Source of the DNA: Phyllostachys edulis
Lineage: Eukaryota > Streptophyta > Magnoliopsida > Poales > Poaceae
Direction of reading: 5' to 3'
DNA: 64,000 bases
Assembly (NCBI GenBank): GCA_036346405.1
Contig: CM070568.1
Location: 29,733,072-29,797,071, forward strand
The notes under the pieces were generated by a model. It ran no database searches and was not told the DNA's origin. It saw only the letters and a program-made list of their open reading frames with translations. The position numbers were made by a program, and so were the translations under genes. Below, in pieces: positions 22,538 to 33,489 of this stretch (the stretch's first letter is position 1; each line of letters opens with the position of its first letter).

Positions 22538-22813
22538 GATTCAGATCTCCTTCAGCACTCTCAGACGGGTCCAACGCATGAATTCTATTAGCAACCTCAT
22601 TGTCAATATCATATATGTAAAGCTCAACAAATCTAGGGGGACTGTTAGCATAAGGAACCAAAGAACCAATGCAATGATATACCTGGCCACAAATCCTAAA
22701 AACATATGGGTCTCCGCATCTATTGATTGCCTGATCTATCCTAGCCTCGATAGAAGTAAAAGCAAATAGACAGTTGTATTGACGTATTTTTCGTAGAAAA
22801 GTCCTGCACCTAC
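22538..22813 (-). pseudogene. Helitron Rep/helicase-like domain, internal fragment
   Basis: The minus frame reads RTFLRKIRQYNCLFAFTS, ARIDQAINRCGDPYVFRICG, QVYHCIGSLVPY and FVELYIYDIDNEVANRIHAL. This is the Helitron helicase-like N-terminal region of plant Rep/Helicase proteins. It stops where LTR D ends (22537). Upstream it breaks at the LTR B junction and resumes at 29485. The HUH motif, helicase and C-terminal parts are absent. Confidence 0.85.
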
Positions 22814-23229
22814 TGTCAGACCCCAATTTTGGAGCTTGGGATCCACTGTGTATAGTTGTGTCATTCCTTGGATCAGTAGCTGACACACACAGTTATATTG
22901 TTGGTTCAAATTACATATCTCGAAATTATTCAATTATTACATGATAATAAACAAAGCACGACATACCTTATGGTTTTCGACGTGTGGAGTGGCCGAACAG
23001 GCCAAACCCACACAGAGAGTCAGTAGCGGAAGAAGTGCTAAAGCACAGCATGTGGAATCCCTCACAATGTGCCCACCAGCAATCGACTGTGGGCCCGCGA
23101 TCTAGTTCTTGGCCTTCTTGATCTTCGGTTCTTGATCCATACTCATCACTATCCATGTAGTCTTCTTGTTCCTCAGTCTTGATCGGTACTCATAGCCAAC
23201 CCGAGGTAGGACAACGATCGGGTAATGGC

Positions 23230-24610
23230 TGATGGTTGTGGTGCGATCCCACCTGGTTGTAGAGAAGGTCCTGGGTGGTCTCAGAGAGGTTCTAGGGAGG
23301 TCTCGGGGTGGTCCTGAATGTCCTGGAGGAGTTCTGAAGAAATCCCAAGGGAAAACTGGAGTTGTCCCAAGGAGATCCTGTGGGAGGTCTGGAAGAGGTC
23401 CTGTGGAAGCCCTGTTGTGGTCTTGGGGAGGTCTTCAGGGATGCTGTAGAGACGTGCTGGGGAGGTCCTGAAGAGATCGTGAGGATACGACCAAAGAGGT
23501 GTAGAGGGTCCGGAATAGAAGGTCCTAAGAATACGACAAAAGGGTGTAGGAGGTCTTGTGGATGTCCTAAGGAGATCTGGGGTGCTCCTGAGGAGGTCCT
23601 GGGGGTCAGGGGAGATCCGGAGGAGGTCCTTGGAGGTTCTAGGAGGTCCAAGGGGATCCTGAGGAGGTCTTGGGACATCTAGTGACGATCTTTAGACCAT
23701 ATAGGGTGGCCGTGAGTCTCCGAGTAGTGGTCCTAGGCCATCTAGGGGTGGTCGTGAGACATCTGGGAGTGGTCGTAGAGCATCTAGGAGGGGTCGTGAG
23801 GCTACTGGTAGCGGTCTTAAACTATCTAGGGGTGGTCGTGAGGCATCAGGTAGTGGTCTTAGACCATCTAAGGGTGGTCGTGAGATATCTGGTTGTGGTC
23901 TTGGATCACCTAGGGGTGGGCGTGTAACATCTAGCAATGGTCTTAGACCATCTAGGGGTGGTCGTGTGACATCTGGGGGAGGTCCGAGAGGTCAAGGGGG
24001 TTCCTAAGGAGATCCTGTAGGTTAGGGGGAAGTCCAGGGAGGTCCTGCGAAGATCCTGGAGGTCTTAGGGAATCCTGGGGAAGTTCTGGGGTAAGGTCTT
24101 GGAAAGGTCTTGGGGAAGGTCCAAGAGGAGGTCTTGACGTGGTCAAGGAAAGTCCTAGGGAGGTCCTGGAGGGAGGTCCCGAGGAGGTTCGGGGAAATGG
24201 ATCCCCAGGATGTCCTGGGGTGATCTTGAGGAGGTCTTGGAGCGATCTGCAAGAGATCCTGGAGTGGTCCTGTAGTTCATGTGGATGTCCTAAGAGGTCC
24301 CAGGAGGTCCTGGGAGACCCTGGTAGATCCTAGACTCAATGGAGCTGGTTACAAAAGTTTCGAGGATGGTCGTGAGACATCGGTTTAGTGATTATGAACA
24401 AACTGATCGTAGACCTTGCCCACTGTGAATAGTCCTGGAGACGACCTGGAAGAGGTCCTAGAAGTGGTCTTGGGGAATAAATCTCGGAGGGGTCTCGGCG
24501 GAGGTCCAAGAAGAGGTCTTGAGATGTCTTAGAGGTGATTCGAAAGGTGGTCTTGGGGGAGGTCTTAGAGGAGGTCCAAGAAAAGGTCCTGGAGACCGCA
24601 CCCGGTCTTA
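23230..24610 (-). repeat. GGAGGTC-rich degenerate minisatellite near the LTR B end
   Basis: Dense short repeats around GGAGGTCCTGAGGAGGTC (23230-23680, 23990-24330, 24420-24600), with a middle block of about 40-bp units around CATCTAGGGGTGGTCGTGAG (23690-23970). Several open frames on both strands arise only from this periodicity and are not genes. Confidence 0.75.
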
Positions 24611-24711
24611 GGAGGGATAACTACACACGGTGCAGGTCGTGCTTGGTGCGAGTAGTGCTCGTAGAGACAGTGCTTGTAAGAATAGTGGCAACTCGCAACA
24701 TAGTATGAACA

Positions 24712-24713
<2 letters not shown>

Positions 24714-24769
<56 letters not shown>
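24714..24769. repeat. (AT)n microsatellite
   Basis: About 28 AT dinucleotides inside LTR B. Confidence 0.95.
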
Positions 24770-24771
<2 letters not shown>

Positions 24772-24927
24772 GTTTTACATATAATATATAGTCAAGAAGG
24801 CGGAATTCTTACAAAAACCAATGGTACATAAAAAACCGAGGTACATAAACAAAAATAAGGGCGAAGCAGAACAAGTCGTAATGGATCCATTCACTCTGCA
24901 CACAGGCAAGCGACTGGAGGTCCCGGC

Positions 24928-26427
24928 CTAAGCTTCATCCTCTTCCACATCATCCGGTTCAGCCTCTGGGTAGTAGTGGTTATAGAGATCTTGGTCGTAT
25001 GGGTCTGAAAAGATTAAAATGGCAGAGCCTGAGTACACAACCGTACTCGCGAGCCAACACACAATGTAGTTGTATAGATGCAAGGCTAGTCAAGGGAAGC
25101 TTTAGAGTTCTTTTATTTGCACAAAGCCAAGTTTGAAATAGATGAGTAGTAGGAAATCCTGAGATTTAGCATTTTAACAAATCTATTTCCATAAACGAGC
25201 TTTCATTTGTAAAGTATTAGTGGAGGTCCCACCTCCTATACCATTGAGTGGCTCCATCCACCCAATGCTCGGGTATTCCCGTGATTACCACTGGTCCTCG
25301 ACCAGGCCTTTCTCAAATCCCTGGGGTCCCACCCTAGCCTTCCCTTTTCATCACAAATGATTTAGTAAAAATGAAAACTATATCCAGCAAGTTCTCAGCA
25401 CCTTTCTTGACCGTGAGCACAGCTATCATGATAGTTTTCTTACTCTGCAGAGTTCGCACACTTTACCCACAAGAGGTAATCGCCTTGATATATACACACG
25501 TTTCCTTGGACATACGAATCAAGGGGAGATTACCACAAGGCCTTTGCAATGCTCAACCTCAACGCACTCCATCCGCTACACTAAGGTTTCCACCGCCCTG
25601 AGCCCACTCCCGAGGCTCTCCGGGAGGCCCCCTCTTGTGCCAATGTGGTTTTTGTGGCTTCATTCTCCCCCGGCTATCCACCCGCAATCATCCCAACGGC
25701 GGATCTACGCTGAAGCGAGCAAATTAGTTGGCCAGGTCGTACCCATTATTGACTTGTGGTTGCACTGTTTTTACATGAGAGGTCATCACAAGATTCGGTC
25801 CTTACATGACCAGGGCGGTACATCCACATACCAACCTCTTCTCGTGCCCCCGGCACCAGCCATTCCTTCCAACCGCCCCAGTCGAAAATAATTTTCAAGT
25901 TTTGTTTGTTTTGAAAATAACCATTTACCTCAACATACCAGCCAAGCTCCCAGCCTTACCGCCCAAATCATTTCCCAATGTTTTTAAGGATTATGGTTGG
26001 GCAACTTAATGCCCACATGACAATGTATCTAAGTAAGGATAAGCATGACACTTAGATATAGACCTATCAACTAGTAAGTAATCCATTAAGTCTAGGGTGA
26101 CAAAGGATATTGTCCAAGTTCAAGGGTTGGAAGTTTATACACAAGTATTTGTTAAGGTATTAACTATGATCTAGACCAATTTAGTTTGATAAAACATAGC
26201 AATGCAGTTTCATAATTTTAAAGCAACATAATTTGCAAAAGGGTAGGCTCAAAATGATCAAAGTGTTGACTCGCCTTCGCCAATGCTCTGATAAAGCTCT
26301 ATATCATGATATTCGACCTTCTCGATATCCTGATAATAATCCCGCTCAATATGTTGATAATCATCCTGTACAACGTTCTGGAAATCTTGTCCTGGTTGGG
26401 GTTGGAGTTCCATTATATCTTCCGTTG
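24928..26427 (-). CDS. Two 3' exons of the LTR-borne acidic mini-gene (LTR B copy)
   Basis: On the minus strand, segment 26427-26275 (153 nt) follows GCGTATTTAG and ends GGCGAAG before a GC donor (GCGAGT). The intron 26274-25005 is 1270 bp and ends TTTTCAG. The terminal segment 25004-24928 (77 nt) ends TAG. Both flanking introns are phase 1 and the joint stays in frame. Content is rich in D, E, Q and Y (QDDYQHIERDYYQDIEK; then DPYDQDLYNHYY and DDVEEDEA). The segment is 90 nt (30 codons) longer than its 63-nt counterparts. A candidate first coding segment ends at 28613 before GTAAGT. Confidence 0.45.
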
Positions 26428-26589
26428 CTAAATACGCATAATACGATTAAACTCCAGAACGACTGAGGGCAACCAAATAAAATCCAATAAGTCCAAATAT
26501 ATTCAACAAATGGACATACTTCGAATGAGCAAACATATTTAACAACAACACAACAGGATGCCCAGACCATTTCTTTAAGTATGGCGCAG

Positions 26590-28440
26590 GGGCTTTTTGA
26601 TCGACTGGCTTATACGTCTGTAAGTCCCATCGACTAGAGACTGGTCGTGGAAGGAACTTATGCCCAGGTGGTAGTAGAAAGGCTTACAGCTAGGAACTGG
26701 TCGTGAGGACACTTACGACCAGGAGATGGTTGCAATAGCTATGGTGGTCGAAGCTATGGAAGTCGTAGAGGCTACAATGGTCGCAAAAGAATACGACGGA
26801 GAGGTCGTGAGAGTGCTAGGACAAAGGAAAGGTCGTGAACTATGAGGGTGGTCTTTATAAAAAGTTCAAGAGGGTGGTCTTTTGTAAAAAGACAAATAGA
26901 GAGATCTAACGAGAGGGAGGTCAGAACCCTCAGATCTAATCGAGCAGAGATCTAAACCATTAGATCAAAACGAGAAGAGGTCTGGACCCTTAGATCCAAT
27001 GAGAGGAGGTGAAAGGTGATCTGGAACCTTAGATCTAAAAGAGTAGAGATCTGTACCCTTAGATCCAAGCGAGGGAAGGTCTGGATCGTTAGATCTAATC
27101 GAGGGGAGGCCTGGATTGTTAGATCAAATCAAGGAGAGGTCTAGGTCGTTAGATCCACTCGAGGGATGGTCTGGATCGTTAGATCCAATCGAGGGGGGTC
27201 TGGATCGTTAGATCCACTCGAGGGGAGGTCTGGATCATTAGATCAAATTGAGGGGAGGTCTAGATCGTTAGATCCACTCGAGGGATGGTCTGGATCGTTA
27301 GAAGCAATCGAGGGGAGGTCTGGATCGTTAGATCCACTCAAGGAAAGGTCTGGATCATTAGATCCAGTCGAGGGAATGTCTGGATCATTAGATCCCATCG
27401 AGGGAAAGTCTGGTCCGTTAGATCCAATCAAGGGGAGGTCTGGATCGTTAGATCCAATAAAAAGGAGGTCTGGACCATTAGATCTAAACGAAGGGAGGTC
27501 TGGACCGTTAGCTCCAAACGAAAGGAGGTCTGGAACATTAGATCTAAACTAAGGGATGTCTGGTCCCTTGGATTTAAGCGAGGGGAGGTCTGAGCCCTTT
27601 GATCTAAGCGAGGTAATGTCTAAGCCCTTAGATCTAAGCGAGGGGAGGTCTCGACGATCAGGTTAGAACCAGAGGAGGTCCTGACGGTCAAGATTGAACC
27701 AAAAGAGATACTGACGGTTACGATGAATGCAAAGGAGGTCCTGACGGTCAAGATGAACGCCAAGGAGGTCCCGACAGTCAAGATGAATGCAAAGGAGATT
27801 CGGACGGTTATGATAAACGCAAGGGAAGTCCTGACGGTCAAGATGAATGCCAAGGAGGTCCCAACGGTCAAGATGGAACCAAAGGAGGTCCTAACAGTCA
27901 CGATTGTACCAAAGGAGATCTTGATGGTTACGATGAATGCAAGGGAGGTCCTGACGGTCAAGATGAACGCCAAGGGAGGTTCCGATGGTCAAGATGGAAC
28001 CAAGGAAGGTTCCGTATAGAACTTCCAAATAAGCTTTGAACTCTCATTAAAACCAAATGTTTCTGTTTATTTGAGACTTCAGGGAAATGGAGATGCTACT
28101 GGGAGGTCGCGGGAGTTGTACGACCTGTGGGAGGTCATGGAAGTACCGCGATCAGGGGTGGTCATGGAGGTGTACGACTAAGAGGGTGGTCTTTGCGAGA
28201 GGGAAGGCCATGTGCTAGAGGGTGGTCTTTGTAAAGTAGAAGGTCGCAGCCAAAGGGTGGTCCTCTTAAGCTGGGTGGTCATGACTATATGGGTGGTTCC
28301 GACCAAGAGGGTGGTCTTTGTAAAAGTAGGAGGTCATGACTAAGAAGGAGGTCATGGGGGTGTTACGACCAGAGAGTTGTCTTTGCAAAAAGGGAGGTCT
28401 GGGCAAGGAAGGAGGTCGTGGGAGTGATAACCGTGCATAG
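26590..28440 (-). repeat. 30-bp minisatellites of LTR B
   Basis: Three zones. 26590-26880 is irregular GGTCGTG-type. 26880-27660 has an exact 30-bp period with GGAGGTCTGGATCGTTAGAT as core (for example units at 27241, 27271, 27301, 27331). 27660-28010 has a 30-bp period with core AGGAGGTCCTGACGGTCAAG. It becomes irregular again to 28440. In reverse complement the last core equals the unit of LTR A. The 30-bp length is ten codons, so decapeptide-repeat open frames appear on both strands; these are not considered genes. Confidence 0.9.
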
Positions 28441-29484
28441 TCGATTGAGAGAAGGGATCGGTTACACAGCGATGATCAAAGGAAACAAATGTGCGACAGT
28501 ATTGTCGCAATCGGATGAACCGGCGGAAAAGCTAAAGGAAGAACCAAAGGAACATCCAGGAAAGAGCAATGCGGCTCGAACTAGGAAGAGCATCTGGCCA
28601 CTAGGAACTTACCGGTACAGGCTGGGAAATGGTTAGCCGGTGCCGCATTGGCGATGGTGGATCACAACAATGGAAGAAGCTTCGTGCTGCACGTATCTTG
28701 AGGAATAGAGGGTGGTCTCCGGTCTTCAAGGGTGCTCCTTAGAAGCAGATAGATGGTCCACCAGGGAGGTCTTGAAGTATCCTGACTGGAGGAACAAGAG
28801 TTGTATCCAAGGCAATTCCAGTGGGTGTCGGTGGCAAGGCGGTGGTGTGGGGGAGCTCGACAGAGACGAGCGCTTAAGCTTGGCTGGAGCTCAATCTCTC
28901 TTGGAGGAAGAAGAGGATGGGGTTAGCACTGGAATTGGTGAAGAAAAGCAACAAGGAGGTCACCAGGTCTTGGGCCATCATATATAAATATATGCACGAC
29001 ATCCCAGGGGAGTGGTCGAGTAGTTAGGGTCATTGATGATATAGCGGCCAGGCGGTGAATGATGGGGAGGTATGGTGAATGATAGCATCATGCAGAGCCC
29101 ATGCCCGGTCTAAAACCTTGGGAGATGTGGTCAGATCGGCTTGACCAACAAATGGTCGGAGGAGCAGGAGGGGGTGCTCGGGAGTGGTTTGGCGGACCAA
29201 AGACTTGTGCGATCCGCACTAAGCCCAGGAGGGAATAGGGAGAGGGAAGGAGACTAGAGAGAATTGAGGTGAGGCAGAGCAGCAGAATTTTAGATTAGCT
29301 GAAATCCTGATGTTCACTTAGGGAAACCATAACATGATAGTAAATCAAATCACAAGAGCACAAAAGGTGAAAGATGTCCTCAAATGACTATCAAATATGC
29401 ACACAAACGGAACAGCAATAGACATTATACAAAAAGTTTTAAAAATCCCTCATTTTTGCCTTTATGGATTTTTGGGCTGTTACA
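28441..29484 (-). other. LTR B promoter and leader side
   Basis: Minus-strand upstream part of LTR B. An A/T palindrome TATATAAATATA (28981-28994) could serve as a TATA element. The roughly 350 bp after it on the minus strand is pyrimidine-rich, like a leader, and ends at a GTAAGT donor next to 28613. No protein domain is recognised. Confidence 0.4.
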
Positions 29485-29622
29485 CCTACTATAGCCATCG
29501 AACCTCAAAAGATTAGGTAGCACAGGAGGAGGCTGCCTAAAGATAGGCAGCGACACCTTCCCATCCTTGTAATAGTTGTTGTACGCAAATCTTTGCCTTC
29601 TAACAGAAGATAGCTTCTTCAT
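29485..29622 (-). pseudogene. Helitron Rep protein, N-terminal-side fragment
   Basis: The minus frame reads RRQRFAYNNYYKDGKVSLPI, then FRQPPPVLPNLLRFDG, the segment that normally precedes the FLRxIRQYN block of Helitron Rep. Removing LTR B and one CCTAC copy brings it into frame with the 22538-22813 fragment, which supports both calls. Sequence upstream of 29622 does not continue the protein. Confidence 0.8.
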
Positions 29623-32560
29623 TCACTCACTGAACCAGAAGACCGCACAACAGTGACTACATATGTAGTCAGGGGGGCATAGTACGACCTATCCGTGTAG
29701 GAGTCTTTTTTCCCAAGCAGGAAATCAATAGAAAGGCGAAGAAAACACACACAAGTAAAACAGTTAGGACCAACAAGGAAATAACCAACAACAACCCAAA
29801 GACAGCGAAAGGGGAAAAGTGCAGCGACACATGCAGGGATAGGTACAAACGAAATACCTTTGAGCGCCTCGACATATTCATGAGGAAATCGAAGACAGTC
29901 AGACGTTAAGGCAAGGTCAGCCAAGGGCCCTTGTTTAGTAGCGGCAACAAAAAATCAGGCTCAGGCCACAGAGACACTAAAAGGAATAAGTGGCAATCCA
30001 CATAAACTCCTAACCTAGGATTGACACCATAACAAGCAAAAAACAAAAACATAGAGCAAGGCAAAGACAAGCGTAGAAAAGATGCACACAACACAGATGG
30101 AAGAAGTACATTTAAAAAACTTGACTGGACCAGACGACGTTGAGCAAGGATCTTCCGAACACCTATTCCCTCTCGCATCGTCAAGAGCAACAACGAGGCA
30201 GACACTGCGAGCTAAAGGCGAAGAAAAGAGTAATCATTCTAGGCGCACCATGGACAACAAAAAGAAAAGAAAAGAAACAACAGGCATAGGCACATACTCG
30301 GCCTCCTACGGCAAGCACCACTATGAGACAACTCTGCCATGCAGGCCAGGCAATGATAAAACCTGGAAGGATAGACATTAGGCATCGGCAAGCATACCGG
30401 GCAGCACAAAAACCCGGGAGGATAAACCCCAGATATAGGGCGACGCAATCTACAGAGGGACCAGGTATGAAGGAAACACTAAATTGGACAGCTAGACCTA
30501 TGCATGTAATTCTAAAGAGGCAGCAACACGAAGAACGCACCACAACACGAAGAGACCGAGGAGGCAAAAACAAAAACCTGCAGAAAGAAGTAGAAACAAA
30601 CATACAAAGGAGGACGAACGCGGGCACACAACAAAGCAACATATCGAACAACATACGGACATACCTACAAACGATCATCGGCGGAAGCACTACAACAATC
30701 CCAAGCAACAGAACAGGGAAACAACCTGCATGAAGAAAGACAAATCATGAGACAGGAAGCATAAGACAAAAAAAGGAAACAAAGAAAACACAGAAAGGGG
30801 CTAAAAAAGAAGGCACACCTTAGGAAAACCCATCCATTTCAAGAAACAAATAGGATACTGAAAGGTGAGCAGCTGAAACATCGAACACGAGAACACAAAA
30901 ACATGTACAAAATGACCTGCAAGACATCAATAGCAAATAAGTATAGGGAAATCCGCAACACGGTAGAGCTAAGAAGGAAGAACTTCATCGAACAACACAT
31001 ATACCAAGTGGAAGTGAAAGGCGACCACAAAGACCCTGCGAAAACATAACCCAGCTAGATCCATGCAGAGAGAGCCGATAGGAGGGCGTAGAAGGCAAAT
31101 TACCATTGGGAAAAACTAAAATCATGAACATAACCTGCGGAAATTGACCCCACCCAGATCCACAGAGAGGGAGCCAACGAGAGTCCGAAAAATGAAACAC
31201 GACATTAGAAAAAAAAACACTAAATCGACGGTACGACAACCAATAAGAACACAATCTAGCAAAACCAATCCCATCTATATCCAAAGAGAGGGAGCTAATG
31301 ACCTCCCGAAGAAGGCAAGCAGCCATTTAACACAACCCCCAAATCGAGAGCACGTCAACCATGAAGAACGCAACCTACCAAAAAGGAACGGCCATCAACA
31401 AAACTTGACCTAAAATTTACCAAAACCAACCCCACCTAGATCCATAGAGAGGGAGTCGATAGCCCCCCGAAGAAGGAAAGCATCCGTCTAACAAAAAAAA
31501 CCCAAATCGAGAGCACATCAACCAAAAAGAACGCAACCTAGCAAAAAGAAACGGGCATGAACCAAATCTAGTCTAATCTAACCGGGAAAAAGGGCACAGA
31601 ATAGGCAAGAACACTATAGCGCAAAAGCAACATCAAAACACGAGGACGAAAACCCTAGGAAAAGCAAATCCGTGTAAATCCACGGAAAACGACCCAGCCT
31701 CCCCCATAAGAAAACACAAAGGGACCGTAAAGAAACCATAAATCAATAATGAAGGGCAACAACAGCCAAAACCACAAAGAATAAAGCAAGAGGAAAGGAA
31801 GGGGTGAACATACTACGTCAGCAACAAAGACCAAGAGGACGAACGGACGAGAGAAACAAAGAGGGGCGAGAGCGGGCATGAAGAAAATCCGGTGTAAAAT
31901 CTAGCAAAAACAACCCCACCTAGATCCATAGAGAGGGAGCTGACGACCTCCCTAAGAAGGCAAGCAGCCATGTAACAAAAAACCCCAAATCGAGAGCACA
32001 ACAACCAGGAAGAACACGACCTAGCAAAAAGGAACGACAATGAACTAAATCCAGTCTAATCTAACTGGGAAAAAGGGTAAGAAAAAGGCAAGAACACCAT
32101 AGTGCAAAAGGAACAACGAAACACGAGGACAAAAAAACCTAGGAAAAGAAAATCCACGTAGATCCATGGAAAACGACCCGACCTCCCCCACAAGCAAACA
32201 CAAAGAGACCGTAAATCACTAATGTTGGGCAACAATAGACGAAACCGCAAAGAAGAAAGCGAGCGGAAAAGAGGCGAACAGACTACATCAGCGACGAAGA
32301 CCAAGGCGATGAACGTACAAGAGAAACCAAGAAGGAGTGAAAACGGCGACAGAAGCGAGCAGAAAGAACTGGGAAGACCACACCGACCAATAAAGAAAGG
32401 AAAAGTGCATGGGAAACGAGGGAGCGCGCAGACGTGACGAGACAGTGCGGCACTTGCGAATGCAACACCTGGGATCCGATCGAACATTGCCCACGAGCGA
32501 AGCTCCATCCAATGGCCATAAAAAAGAACATGTGGCCAACCTCAATGAGGCCCATTTCAG
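29623..32560 (-). other. Probable 5' noncoding region of the Helitron gene
   Basis: Pyrimidine-rich on the minus strand, with no recognisable domain. Open frames such as 30181-30708 have low-complexity hydrophobic content and look spurious. It lies between a TATA box at 32564-32574 and the Rep fragment, so it could be a leader with introns. Much of 31040-32330 is tandem repeats. Confidence 0.4.
31140..32330. repeat. Tandem duplication, unit about 480 bp, with shorter partial copies
   Basis: The phrase CCCACCTAGATCCATAGAGA recurs at about 31435 and 31914, and CCTAGGAAAAG recurs at about 31655 and 32138, giving a period near 480 bp. Truncated relatives begin near 31149 and 31268. Copies are roughly 80-90% alike by eye. 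Confidence 0.8.
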
Positions 32561-32563
32561 CCT

Positions 32564-32574
32564 CCTTTTATAAA
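32564..32574 (-). promoter_or_regulatory. TATA box, minus strand
   Basis: Minus strand CTTTATAAAAGGAGG. It would place a start near 32535, driving the minus-strand Helitron gene. No experimental support. Confidence 0.45.
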
Positions 32575-32723
32575 GAAGGATTACATGATTAAAAGTTTCA
32601 TGTTTGGAACTTTTGAGGCAGGCATCTCGAACATCTCATCTAGAAGAACTATCTTTGATTAGCTGAAACAATTCTTGTAACATATTTGTTTTTCTTTTTC
32701 CCTGTACATAAAACATTTGTTAT

Positions 32724-32742
32724 CACACACACACACACACAC
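32724..32742. repeat. (CA)n microsatellite
   Basis: About nine CA units directly before the 124-bp tandem array. Confidence 0.9.
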
Positions 32743-33482
32743 TAATAAAAGAAGGAGTTTACCCCGGCGCAGCGAGACAATATTCTTTCTCCCCTGCGTG
32801 CGGTTGGCCTCTCCCACCCCTCCCAAATTCCTCATCGAGGTGCCCCAACATGTGGACCCAACCTGACTAATAAAAAAAGGAGTTTACCCCCACGCGGCGG
32901 AATGATTTCCTTTCTCCAGTGCACGCAATTAGCCTCTCCCACCCCTCCCAAATTCCTCATCGAGGCGCACCAACATGTGGACCCAACCTGATAGGGACAA
33001 TGTCTCGCCCCGCCATTCCCCATGACTCGCGAATGTATCCATGCCCCCACTTCTTCCACAACTATCCAAACTGTCACCGCCCCACTTGTTCACATGCACA
33101 CACCAAAATTTATCGTCATCTCACTCCTTCCTGTCTCGCACCGCTCTTAACTAATAAAAGGAGGAGTTTATCCCCCGTGCAGAGAGACGATGTCCTTTCT
33201 CCCGTGCGCGTGGTTGGCCTCTCTCACCCCTCCCAAATTCCTCGTCGAGGTGTACGAACATGTGGACCCAACCTATCTTATCTTATCTTAATTAATAAAA
33301 GAAAGAGTTTATCCCCGCGCAGTGGGACGATGTCCTTTCTCCTGTGCACGCAGTTGACCTCTCGCACCCCTCCCAAATTCCTCATCGAGGCGCACCAACA
33401 TGTAGACCCATCCTAACTAATAAAGGAGTTTACCCCAGCGTAGCGGGACGATGTCCTTTCTCCCGTGCGCGTGGTTGGCCTT
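32743..33482 (+). repeat. Tandem array, unit about 124 bp, five copies
   Basis: Copies start near 32743, 32867, 33151, 33293 and 33417. Each begins TAATAAAAG-AGGAGTTTA and passes GACGATGTCCTTTCTCC, then CCCCTCCCAAATTCCTCATC, and ends CATGTGGACCCAACCT. A 150-bp non-repeat insert (about 33000-33150) separates copies 2 and 3, TATCT repeats precede copy 4, and copy 5 is cut at 33482. It lies at the outer edge of the Helitron-derived region and may be a tandem Helitron terminus; that is inference. Confidence 0.75.
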
Positions 33483-33489
33483 ATGGTCA

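Larger units (their letters stand above)
22814..29484 (-). mobile_element. Solo LTR (LTR B), 6671 bp, chromovirus-type, with target duplication
   Basis: Left terminus TGTCAGACCCC at 22814; right terminus, read on the minus strand, TGTAACAGCCC from 29484. The flanks are identical: CCTAC at 22809-22813 and CCTAC at 29485-29489. No gag-pol sequence lies inside, so this is a solo LTR left by recombination, or less likely a large non-autonomous element. On the minus strand it has a possible TATA, a pyrimidine-rich leader, 30-bp arrays, two exon-like segments and a terminal array. Confidence 0.85.

Noticed and set aside
27166..28019. Long open frames with ten-residue repeats on both strands (for example 27166-27552 and 27620-27973)
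   Set aside because: They follow from a 30-bp tandem repeat lacking stops; both strands are open at once and the array lies within an LTR.
23230..28440. CRISPR-like look of regularly spaced repeats
   Set aside because: The repeats are contiguous degenerate minisatellites without unique spacers, in a plant nuclear context.
30181..30708. 175-codon minus-strand open frame as a membrane protein gene
   Set aside because: Cysteine/phenylalanine-rich low-complexity translation of a pyrimidine-rich strand, with no domain or start context.
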